Part shown: positions 16,503 to 22,163 of the stretch, in pieces
Position numbering within the stretch: position 1 is the first letter of the stretch
How the letters are laid out: each line of letters starts with the position of its first letter
DNA from: Methylococcaceae bacterium
GTDB taxonomy: Bacteria > Pseudomonadota > Gammaproteobacteria > Methylococcales > Methylomonadaceae
Assembly (NCBI GenBank): GCA_947505055.1
Contig: CANNLO010000039.1
Coordinates: forward strand, 1-22,163
Length of the DNA: 22,163 nt
Direction of reading: 5' to 3'
Notes under the pieces: generated by a model
What the model was told of the DNA's origin: nothing
Database searches by the model: none
The model's input: only the letters and a program-made list of their open reading frames with translations
Made by a program: the position numbers and the translations under genes

Positions 16503-17185
16503 TTGTCCAGCGTAATGCAACAAGATTCATTGGCAACCGTGTTCATGTGGGGGGTAACATTTGGGGTAACTTATTGATTCAAGATGGAGTTACCCTCAGT
16601 AAAGCTGGGTGAGGGTTTTTGACTCGCCCTGGGCAGGTTTGTGCCGATGAATTTTGAGGTTATGAATCGGGCCACAAAGGGCTGATTTTTGGTTCACAAT
16701 GGGATCGGATGAGCGTGGCAAACGTTCGGTGAGTGCCGAAAGAGTGAAAAATGGCGCTGGTGATAATGGATTTAAGGTGGGATACTTCGGTTGAGGCGGT
16801 TAAATTTCCTATCCGTCAAAGGGGTGCTGACACTATAAGCCGTATTTAATCTTAATTTGAATAAAAATAACGGTAAGACCTACTCGCCCAACACCATAAA
16901 TTACAGGACCTTTCGCGACTAAACCAGCTATCGATCATATTAACTTTAAAGTAAATCATTTACTTAGTGCACTTGATCGGATACTATCAGCTCGAGTCTG
17001 CTGACTTGACTTGATTTTATTTTCGATGATTTGCGCCTAATCCACCCGAAAATTAAATTCTCTTTGTGTTTTTTCTTTAAGTATTTGTTGTAATATTTTT
17101 TGCCTATCAACAATGAAATACAACTCCATATTACCCACAATCACTGATATTCATTTAAACACACTCACACATAAGCAGGAATAAT
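16503..17185. other. Long spacer after tRNA-Ser with short repeats
   Basis: No sure gene is present. At the left, GGGGTAAC occurs twice (16551-16558 and 16563-16570), with the inverse GTTACCC at 16589-16595. A hairpin ACCCTCA/TGAGGGT (16592-16616) follows and ends in TTTTT. A 32-codon frame (16751-16849, MALVIMDLRWDTSVEAVKFP...) has no recognisable relative or good ribosome site. The last 200 bases are AT-rich and must hold the promoter of the next gene, though I see no strong match. The layout right after a tRNA 3' end would suit the worn edge of an integrated element. Confidence 0.5.
16592..16620 (+). terminator. Second intrinsic terminator after tRNA-Ser
   Basis: ACCCTCA (16592-16598) pairs with TGAGGGT (16610-16616) and is followed by TTTT. 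The left arm overlaps GTTACCC (16589-16595), which can pair instead with GGGTAAC at 16564-16570, so two hairpins compete. No gene follows closely. Confidence 0.55.
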
Positions 17186-17992
17186 ATGAAAATCTTTAAA
17201 ACCTTTAAAAAGCAGACTTTGGTCGCTATTAGCGGCTTAACGATGATCCTCAATGCCGGAATCGCATCCAGTTCCATACCGCAAGCTTCTGCGATGATAG
17301 ATTGGAGCACTTTTAAAATTACCGGCTACGCACTACCCGGATCGAACGATCCCGTACCAACATATACCTTATCCGGACAGTCCTCTAGCACTTCTTCAAA
17401 CGTTAGTGATTGGGGGGTAAATTGGAGCGCCAATACATCAAATAACGCGAGTTCATTTTCTGCCAGCATCGAAGGAAACTCTGCAGGAACAGGCTCTGCA
17501 AGCGTTACTCGTAGTGCAAATATAGCTATTTCTGGCACTGGTTTGCTGTGGATATCAGCGAGTTATGAGCTTAACGCAGCAATCAACTCAAATGTTGATA
17601 CCCTTAGCAATAGTGGATACACCAACTCATCAAATGCTACAGTAAGTTTTAACGTAAACAAGCAGTCCTCAAATAGCAGTAGCAATTATTCTACTCAAGA
17701 AAATATTTACCTAGGGAATCCATTGCCAAATTTAGTTAATCCAATTCTAAATCAAAATCCAACAGTTGCTCAAAAACAGGATACTTTGTATCTAGGCATC
17801 ATGGTTAACAACGGAGACAGCTTAAATTTCACAAGCACCGTTAATGCTAATGCTTCTGACAATGGGCTTACACTTGCCAACATCCCCCTTACTCCCCAGT
17901 CAATACCCGTACCCGCAGCAATATGGCTGTTCGGCTCTGCATTGCTTGGCTTTGTAGGTTTGGGTCGGCATAGACAGGCTGTTATGGCGTAA
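17186..17992 (+). CDS. Exosortase-type (VPxPA C-terminal signal) secreted protein
   Basis: This 268-residue secreted protein has a signal peptide (KIFKTFKKQTLVAISGLTMILNAGIA, cleavage near residue 28). The body is very rich in Ser, Asn and Thr (for example GQSSSTSSNVSDWG, NKQSSNSSSNYS). The C-terminal sorting signal is tripartite: VPVPAAIWLFG, then hydrophobic SALLGFVGLG, then basic RHRQAVMA. This is the VPLPA variant of PEP-CTERM signals, which exosortases process and anchor or release, usually in bacteria that make exopolysaccharide. The ribosome site AGGA is six bases before the ATG. No exosortase gene is in the window. The function of the body is unknown. Confidence 0.85.
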   Translation: MKIFKTFKKQTLVAISGLTMILNAGIASSSIPQASAMIDWSTFKITGYALPGSNDPVPTYTLSGQSSSTSSNVSDWGVNWSANTSNNASSFSASIEGNSAGTGSASVTRSANIAISGTGLLWISASYELNAAINSNVDTLSNSGYTNSSNATVSFNVNKQSSNSSSNYSTQENIYLGNPLPNLVNPILNQNPTVAQKQDTLYLGIMVNNGDSLNFTSTVNANASDNGLTLANIPLTPQSIPVPAAIWLFGSALLGFVGLGRHRQAVMA

Positions 17993-18002
17993 GCAGTTAT
18001 AT

Positions 18003-18036
18003 GGGATGTGTCGCGTTCCTCGGCACATCCTATTTG
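18003..18036 (+). terminator. Probable terminator after the VPxPA protein gene
   Basis: GGATGTG (18004-18010) pairs with CACATCC (18024-18030), followed by TATTTGTT. It starts about 10 bases after the stop codon. The T-run is weak. Confidence 0.5.
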
Positions 18037-18270
18037 TTACACCATCATGTCTTGCCCTACCTCAATCCTTGATTATAAATTGGGGATTTGATACGACCTA
18101 TCGCAGATACTATGCTATCTTCCTGATCGCTATAGGATAATTTTAAATTAAACCTCCCGTCCCCGAACAATTAAGCTGCAGGGCTCGCTATAAATACCAA
18201 GTCTGTCCCGGCATAGTTGGCAGCCTTACCACTTATTTGGTCTCGGCCTGAAACATGAAAACATCAGCAC
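18037..18270. other. Spacer without a gene
   Basis: There is no credible reading frame on either strand. ACCAA (18196-18200) and TTGGT (18237-18241) could close a loop containing GGC/GCC pairs, so a small structured RNA cannot be excluded, but I could not match it to a known riboswitch. Confidence 0.35.
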
Positions 18271-18425
18271 TCACGGATGAGCCCCACTCGGTTTTTCAAC
18301 ACCTACCTTCTTTAGAAACGGCGCAACAACCAGCGATGCGAGGAAAATAACGGCAATAACCTGAAAAAGATTATTAAAGGTCATCACTTCCGCTTCCCGC
18401 AAGGTTAGCCTGGTTAACCGCTTGT
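18271..18425 (-). pseudogene. C-terminal remnant of a DHA2-type MFS exporter
   Basis: A minus-strand frame of about 50 codons reads RLTLREAEVMTFNNLFQVIA, then VIFLASLVVAPFLKKVG and a stop at 18271-18273. This resembles the last helix and tail of EmrB/QacA-type (DHA2) drug exporters, where LTLREA...AFNDVF precedes the final membrane segment. There is no start codon or upstream part. The fragment begins where the broken cydA sequence ends, in a frame shifted by one base. It is what remains after a deletion, and no function is expected. Confidence 0.65.
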
Positions 18426-19160
18426 ATAGCCACTTTCGTCACCTAACACAATTACCGACAAATCTGCCGCCAAGCCGAAACCCGCAGCAATGGTATAAGA
18501 TCGTTGCGCGAAAGCTGCATCACGTCCTTTGAGCATGTAATAAGCACTGATACCCAATACAAACGCTAATGCGGTGGTATAACCTGCTGCGACAGTATGC
18601 ACAAATTTGACCTGCGCGGCGGGATTAATCAGCAACTGACTAAAGCTAGTGATTTCCATGCGCATGGTTTCGTAGTTAAATTCCGAACCCACAGGATTTT
18701 GCATCCAGCCATTAGCAACCAAAATCCACAATGCCGACAAATTGGTTCCCAAGGCCACCAGCCAAGTCACGACTAGATGTTGACCCTTGCCCAATTTATC
18801 CCAACCAAAGAAAAACAGGCCTACAAAGGTAGACTACAGAAAAAATGCCATTAGCCCTTCAATTACCAGTGGAGCGCCAAAAATATCGCCTACATAATTG
18901 GAAAAATAATACCAGTTCATCCCGAACTGAAATTCCATCGTCAACCCGGTAGCCACACCCAATGCGAAATTAATCCCAAAAATCTCACCCCAAAACTGGG
19001 TCATGTCTTTGTAAATCTCTTTCCCGGTCATCACATACGTTGTTGCCAATATTGCCAACAAAAACGACAACCCCAAAGTCAATGGCACAAACAAAAAATG
19101 ATACAAAGACGTTGCCGCAAATTGCAGGCGAGATAAATCGACTACGCCATCTGTAATCAT
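18426..19160 (-). pseudogene. cydA: Broken cytochrome bd oxidase subunit I gene
   Basis: The frame starts at ATG 19160 with ribosome site AGGGGAG and matches CydA from the first residue. It has [20 protein letters not shown] with the haem-ligand His21 (E. coli His19), [13 protein letters not shown] and [21 protein letters not shown]. At codon 109 (18834-18836) an in-frame TAG replaces the Glu of FFLESTFVG, which I align with E. coli Glu107. The same frame then continues ([20 protein letters not shown] ... [20 protein letters not shown]) to VLGDESGY near residue 245. There it stops matching and hits TAA at 18414-18416. The second half, including the Q-loop, is missing, and no cydB follows. Intact CydA has about 500 residues. 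Confidence 0.92.
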
Positions 19161-19503
19161 ACTGCTCCCCTAAAAAATTTTTTAAGGTACTGAAAATTTT
19201 GAATAAACATGAAAAAAGACCCGCAATGCACATATTGGGATTACTGCCAATACCCAAAAATTTCACCGCATTTTTCATAAAATTGCTGCATTACCGATCG
19301 CCTCTATTTAAGCCAAAGGTATAACCAGGCTATAAATATGGAAATAATAACATCCTTAAGCGCACAGCATATCTTCAATTCGGCAATATTTTAATTATCT
19401 GCCAGTGTCTGCTTTTTTGCTCTAACGATGCTGTGTCAAATAAATTCGAGGACTTATTGGCCTAACCCTCCACACCACAATAAACAGTCTGTTCATTATG
19501 AGC

Positions 19504-19548
19504 TGTCATTATTGTCACTAACACTGACAGTGTCTACCCGGACTGTCA
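19504..19548. promoter_or_regulatory. TGTCA/TGACA box cluster upstream of PEP-CTERM genes
   Basis: TGTCA occurs at 19504, 19513 and 19544, and TGACA at 19525. The pair at 19513 and 19525 is an inverted repeat TGTCA-N7-TGACA. ACACTG-A-CAGTGT (19521-19533) is a perfect palindrome. The cluster lies about 70-110 bases before a sigma-54-like promoter, as expected for an enhancer site. Confidence 0.5.
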
Positions 19549-19614
19549 TGTGCATGCTCAAAAAAAACCTAAAATAACATATTAACTAATTGTTTTAAAT
19601 TAAAATATTACTTT

Positions 19615-19630
19615 TGGCATGGCTTGTGCT
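19615..19630 (+). promoter_or_regulatory. Candidate sigma-54 promoter of the PEP-CTERM pair
   Basis: TGGCAT (19615-19620), five bases, then GTGCT (19626-19630) matches TGGCAC-N5-TTGCW with the essential GG and GC in place and small deviations elsewhere. The start codon lies 70 bases on. PEP-CTERM genes in other proteobacteria are known to use RpoN with the PrsK-PrsR system, which fits. Confidence 0.55.
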
Positions 19631-19699
19631 TATGTAGATTCAGGGAATAAATTGCACGCAATTTATTCATTTTTTTAGCCTTCAAACGAGGAAATTAAC

Positions 19700-20338
19700 G
19701 TGAACACTTTAATGCCAAAATTTATAACCGCATCAATGCTTGGAATCACCTTATTTGCCCAAAATGCTGAAGCAGGCGTATTAATCGATAACTTTACTGA
19801 CTTTCAAGCAGCAGAAGATGATGTTGCTGGTCCCATGACCATTTCAGGTACAAATTTGAGTAATGTAAAAAGAACACTTACCGCAACTCCTTCACTCGGC
19901 GGTTCCACGGAAATTGTCGTAGAAGACGGGTTATTGAATATTAGCAACAACACCGATTCTGCTGGTACGGCCAGCATCTATTACAGTTTTAACACTATTG
20001 ATCTTAGCGCTTTTGCCAATTCATTCGAGCTTACATCTGTGTTTAACGACACTATTAACCACGGAGTTACTTTAATTGCCAACGACTCTTCTACCTTTGC
20101 TTTCCAGAATTTGAGCGGCATAGGCGATCACTATTTTAATTTTTCACAATTTTCCGATCCTAGTGTTTTTACTAACCTTACCAGCTTAGAAATGAAGTTT
20201 CAGGGCGATGTTGCCTGGGATGCCCAATTTAGCTTGATGACGGTACCAGAACCATCGATAACTGCTTTGCTTACCATTGGCCTGGTAGGCATAGCAAGTA
20301 TCTCCCGTAGAAAGATTGCTCTAGTTAAGTCCTGTTAA
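19700..20338 (+). CDS. PEP-CTERM sorting-domain protein
   Basis: This 212-residue secreted protein has GTG start 19700 and a GAGG ribosome site eight bases before it. The signal peptide runs about 1-25 (KFITASMLGITLFAQNAEA). The body is a beta-rich domain (GVLIDNFTDFQAAEDD, SGTNLSNVKRTL, LLNISNNTDSAGTASIYYSF, GDVAWDAQFSL). The C-terminal sorting signal is classic: VPEPS, hydrophobic ITALLTIGLVGIASI, then basic SRRK. Exosortase is expected to recognise it at the inner membrane during export. It is paralogous to the next gene, 51 bases downstream, and the pair probably shares one transcript from the sigma-54-like promoter. Function of the body is unknown. Confidence 0.87.
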   Translation: MNTLMPKFITASMLGITLFAQNAEAGVLIDNFTDFQAAEDDVAGPMTISGTNLSNVKRTLTATPSLGGSTEIVVEDGLLNISNNTDSAGTASIYYSFNTIDLSAFANSFELTSVFNDTINHGVTLIANDSSTFAFQNLSGIGDHYFNFSQFSDPSVFTNLTSLEMKFQGDVAWDAQFSLMTVPEPSITALLTIGLVGIASISRRKIALVKSC

Positions 20339-20389
20339 CACCAACAACACCCTATCCATTATCTGATCGTACAAACTGGAGAACCAATC

Positions 20390-21079
20390 ATGTGCACCAA
20401 ACATCTGCAAAATATTTTCGCGGTAACGCTATTAATGGCAGGTACTACATTCTCGAACGTTGGTCAGGCCAACATACTAAACATAGACAATTTTACCCAT
20501 CTCCAATCAGTGGTTGATCGGGGCGATACAATTGGAGCAACAACAAATACTATAATAAACCTTACAGGAACTGATTTAACCAATGCCTCAAGAACATTTA
20601 TCGCCGAGGCCACAGCCGATAAATATGCTAACAAGAAAGATATAGTCTCTGGTGGTAATTTGTTAAAAATTTCGAATACCGCTGGCTCATCGGGTAGCGC
20701 CTCAGTGATGTGGAATTTTGATCCTATTGACTTCACTTCTTATGGCAATGCAATACTGTTAGAGTTTGTAGCAATTGATCTTGATGTCAATGTCCAAATG
20801 ATTGCCAACGGAACTTCAAGCTCTGTTATTAATAGCTTTAGTGGTCCGGGTAATTACCTGGTGAACTTCAACGACTTTTCTAACAGCAGCGCATTCACAA
20901 GTGTAAGTAGTTTTCGCTTGGATTTTAATGGCCCCTTGGCATGGGATGGGCAATTCAGATTATTGGCCACAACTAACTCTGTTCCTATTCCATCGGCATT
21001 TTTCTTGATGGGTTCAGCATTGTTAAGCTGCATTGGCATCTCCTGCAGGAAAAAGCAAAGTTCCATAACAGCTATATAG
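20390..21079 (+). CDS. PEP-CTERM-like paralogue with variant sorting signal
   Basis: This 229-residue secreted protein is clearly a paralogue of the preceding one. Matching blocks in the same order are NIDNFTHLQSVVD, LTGTDLTNASRTF, LLKISNTAGSSGSASVMWNF, GPGNYLVNFNDFSNSSAF and LAWDGQFRLL. The signal peptide runs to about residue 28 (core FAVTLLMAGTTFSNVGQA). The C-terminus has VPIPSAFFLMG, hydrophobic SALLSCIGI and basic SCRKKQ, so PIP replaces PEP and the signal leans to the VPxPA type. The ribosome site GGAG stands before the ATG, and the gap from the upstream stop is 51 bases. A strong terminator follows. Ligand or structural role unknown. Confidence 0.87.
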   Translation: MCTKHLQNIFAVTLLMAGTTFSNVGQANILNIDNFTHLQSVVDRGDTIGATTNTIINLTGTDLTNASRTFIAEATADKYANKKDIVSGGNLLKISNTAGSSGSASVMWNFDPIDFTSYGNAILLEFVAIDLDVNVQMIANGTSSSVINSFSGPGNYLVNFNDFSNSSAFTSVSSFRLDFNGPLAWDGQFRLLATTNSVPIPSAFFLMGSALLSCIGISCRKKQSSITAI

Positions 21080-21103
21080 ATATAGAGTCGATTAATGAGC
21101 TAC

Positions 21104-21140
21104 CAACCGTGTACTTAAAGAGTAAAGTACCGGTTGTTTT
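21104..21140 (+). terminator. Terminator of the PEP-CTERM pair
   Basis: CAACCG plus GTACTT (one bulged T) pairs with AAGTAC plus CGGTTG around an eight-base loop and is followed by TTTTGTTG. It is 25 bases after the stop codon. Confidence 0.85.
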
Positions 21141-21493
21141 GTTGTTCGATTTCTTAAAAAACCAACTTTTAGCGACTCCGCTGGAGCATGTGATTTAACC
21201 ACAGTCTTTATCAAGTCAACATCTCTGCCAACAACAGCATGCTCAGAAAAAAGCATTTTTTGCATTCTCAGCTACTTTGTTGATCCTGAGAGGCAGTGCT
21301 TTTCTGGTATGCCGGTATTCCCATCAAAAAAATTAACGCAGGGATAATTTGCTCTTGTTAGGTTTGGCCTTCCGGTTTCGTCGGAAATTTATACAATTCA
21401 TAAAAAACGTCAAGTTACCCCGGCCACGATGAACATTACTTTACGCAAAATCGTTTACTATTTCTGTCGATGCTATAAGATTTTGCCCCAGCT
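21141..21493. other. AT-rich spacer without a gene
   Basis: No start, frame or family is recognisable on either strand. AAGTTACCCC at 21412-21421 is the inverse of GGGGTAACTT found beside tRNA-Ser at 16563-16572. Confidence 0.4.
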
Positions 21494-21631
21494 TTAGCGT
21501 TTGCTCGTTTCAGACTTCATTAGATATTCTTGGACAAACTTTTGGCAATCACTGCCAATTTTAAAAATAGTTTTGTTCGAAATCTTTTCAAATAATATCC
21601 CATAAACAACCACAGCAAATATATTTTCCAT
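21494..21631 (-). CDS. Possible small ORF (45 residues), unrecognised
   Basis: The frame from ATG 21631 reads MENIFAVVVYGILFEKISNK and ends ...MKSETSKR. An AGGA lies about five bases before the ATG. The frame overlaps the next small ORF in another register, and the two could be halves of one frameshifted gene. I recognise no family. Chance is a real alternative in such AT-rich DNA. Confidence 0.25.
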   Translation of the reverse strand: MENIFAVVVYGILFEKISNKTIFKIGSDCQKFVQEYLMKSETSKR

Positions 21632-21701
21632 TTATTCCTGCCATGATTTTTTTAATCTTGGGATGATTTTCTAGGATATTGGACGGCACTAAAATTTCCA
21701 T
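21588..21701 (-). CDS. Possible small ORF (37 residues) with CCxC
   Basis: The frame from ATG 21701 reads MEILVPSNILENHPKIKKIM and then AGINGKYICCGCLWDII, with CTGGA just before the start. The compact CCGC motif is unusual. It overlaps the 45-residue frame in another register. A single frameshift near 21595 would join them into about 70 residues. No family recognised. Confidence 0.25.
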   Translation of the reverse strand: MEILVPSNILENHPKIKKIMAGINGKYICCGCLWDII

Positions 21702-21737
21702 TCCAGGTAGTTATAACCGGTCATTAAAATCATCCCA
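21659..21737. repeat. Twelve-base inverted repeat, 79-base unit
   Basis: TGGGATGATTTT (21659-21670) and AAAATCATCCCA (21726-21737) are perfect complements around 55 bases. Size and arms would suit a small mobile repeat or a folded single-strand site, but the R-box motifs of integron attC sites (RYYYAAC and GTTRRRY at the ends) are not evident. Confidence 0.5.
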
Positions 21738-21798
21738 TGTTTAAAAAAAGGCAAAGCTGGTAATTATCGGTAATTATCGGAAATTATGTACCAGGAAC

Positions 21799-21857
21799 AT
21801 CTTCTCGGGCGCAGGCTAATTGTATGGAGAGCCGGGCAACGTAATCAACGAGAAGAT
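21799..21857. repeat. Nine-base inverted repeat near the integrase gene
   Basis: ATCTTCTCG (21799-21807) and CGAGAAGAT (21849-21857) are perfect complements around 41 bases. The enclosed bases include CGGGC repeats. It may be a fold or a worn end of a mobile repeat; I cannot assign it. Confidence 0.4.
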
Positions 21858-21885
21858 CAGCTTGGATCTTAATATCAATTTAACC

Positions 21886-21921
21886 TGACCCCGTTGATAT
21901 GTGTGACCCCGTTGATATGTG
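21886..21921. repeat. Tandem 18-base direct repeat
   Basis: TGACCCCGTTGATATGTG occurs twice back to back (21886-21903 and 21904-21921), ending seven bases before the integrase stop codon. ATATCAA at 21872-21878 is the inverse of its TTGATAT. Confidence 0.9.
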
Positions 21922-21927
21922 GCAATG

Positions 21928-22163
21928 TCACGCATCCAACGGACTGGTTACTCCTTTACCGCCTTGATTTAATACATGGGTATAAATCATGGTGGTACTG
22001 ACATCTGCATGACTAAGTAACTCCTGCACCGTGCGAATATCATAACCACTTTGCAATAAATGCGTGGCAAACGAATGACGAAAGGTATGCGGTGTCGCCG
22101 CTTTGGTCAAATTCGCAACACGCACTGCTTGCTTAACTGCTCGCTGTATTGATTGCTCTTGGA
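21928..22163 (-). CDS. Integron-type tyrosine recombinase, C-terminal part (partial)
   Basis: The last 77 codons of a tyrosine recombinase enter from the right edge; the frame stays open to 22163. [20 protein letters not shown], then [20 protein letters not shown] and [20 protein letters not shown], carry the catalytic HxxR (HTFRH), the later conserved His (SHADVSTT) and the nucleophile Tyr of IYTH. The wording is closest to integron integrases (IntI), which end in a GGxGVxSPxD tail; here the tail is [11 protein letters not shown]. The GTG at 22125 is an internal codon, not the start. IntI enzymes recombine gene cassettes at attI and attC. The diagnostic IntI insert lies outside the window, so XerC/XerD-like enzymes are not fully excluded. 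Confidence 0.88.
   Translation of the reverse strand, partial: QEQSIQRAVKQAVRVANLTKAATPHTFRHSFATHLLQSGYDIRTVQELLSHADVSTTMIYTHVLNQGGKGVTSPLDA

Larger units (their letters stand above)
19161..19699. other. Spacer between the cydA remnant and the PEP-CTERM pair
   Basis: This AT-rich stretch is shared by two divergent units. On the left it holds the old cydA leader, with a 14-base palindrome TAAAAAATTTTTTA at 19171-19184. On the right it holds TGTCA/TGACA boxes and a sigma-54-like element described separately. A 97-codon minus-strand frame starting at 19278 overlaps cydA out of frame and is not credible. Confidence 0.5.

Noticed and set aside
18176..18260. Possible riboswitch in the spacer upstream of the MFS remnant
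   Set aside because: I compared it with the c-di-GMP-I, cobalamin and fluoride patterns I know and found no match; only a five-base closing pair is clear.
19171..19184. Palindrome TAAAAAATTTTTTA before the cydA remnant
   Set aside because: Low-complexity A/T run beside the ribosome site; easily produced by chance and not an FNR or ArcA consensus.
18985..19278. Ninety-seven-codon frame overlapping the cydA remnant
   Set aside because: It is out of frame with preserved CydA codons, has no family match and looks like a shadow.
21659..21737. Reading the 79-base inverted repeat as an integron attC site
   Set aside because: The required GTTRRRY and RYYYAAC boxes at the ends are not evident, so only a generic inverted repeat is claimed.

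Overview
The window looks like chromosomal DNA of a moderate-GC gammaproteobacterium. A methanotroph-like member of the Methylococcales is my best guess. The guess rests on the mix of exosortase-type (PEP-CTERM / VPxPA) secreted proteins, a sulfide-oxidation operon, and Uup and CinA proteins of gammaproteobacterial style. It is an inference, because no taxonomic marker such as rRNA is present.

Left block (1-7852, all on the minus strand). An RND-type tripartite efflux operon is transcribed leftward in the order TolC-like outer-membrane channel, periplasmic adaptor, RND pump. The pump runs off the left edge. To its right is a DUF599-type membrane protein, then two sulfide-detoxification genes: a type II sulfide:quinone oxidoreductase (SQR) and, upstream of it, a persulfide dioxygenase-rhodanese fusion. 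A clear -24/-12 sigma-54 promoter lies in front of the fusion gene, preceded by six copies of the heptamer TGTTTCA/TGAAACA. An outer-membrane beta-barrel gene ends just before this control region.

Middle block (8031-16434, plus strand). First comes a sigma-54 enhancer-binding regulator with a cysteine-bearing PAS-like sensor domain. A palindrome built from the same heptamer lies just before its start, so it is the natural candidate to control the sulfide genes. Next is a two-gene sensory unit: a PhnD-like periplasmic binding protein translationally coupled to a membrane hybrid histidine kinase. A CinA-like protein with an eroded C-terminal domain, the ABC-F ATPase Uup, and tRNA-Ser(GGA) with its own promoter and terminator complete the block.

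Right block (16435-22163). Everything beyond the tRNA looks accessory: long AT-rich spacers, short repeats and broken genes. It holds a VPxPA-type exosortase substrate, a wrecked cytochrome bd subunit I gene (in-frame TAG, then a deletion scar joined to the tail of a DHA2-type MFS exporter gene), and two tandem paralogous PEP-CTERM proteins behind a candidate sigma-54 promoter with TGTCA/TGACA boxes. It ends with a tandem repeat next to the 3' end of an integron-type tyrosine recombinase that leaves the window on the right. No CRISPR array, rRNA or intact transposase was seen.

The most interesting unit is the sulfide-response module (5.5-9.4 kb). Sensor-activator, operator repeats, sigma-54 promoter and two enzymes of sulfide-to-persulfide-to-sulfite oxidation can be read together as one circuit.
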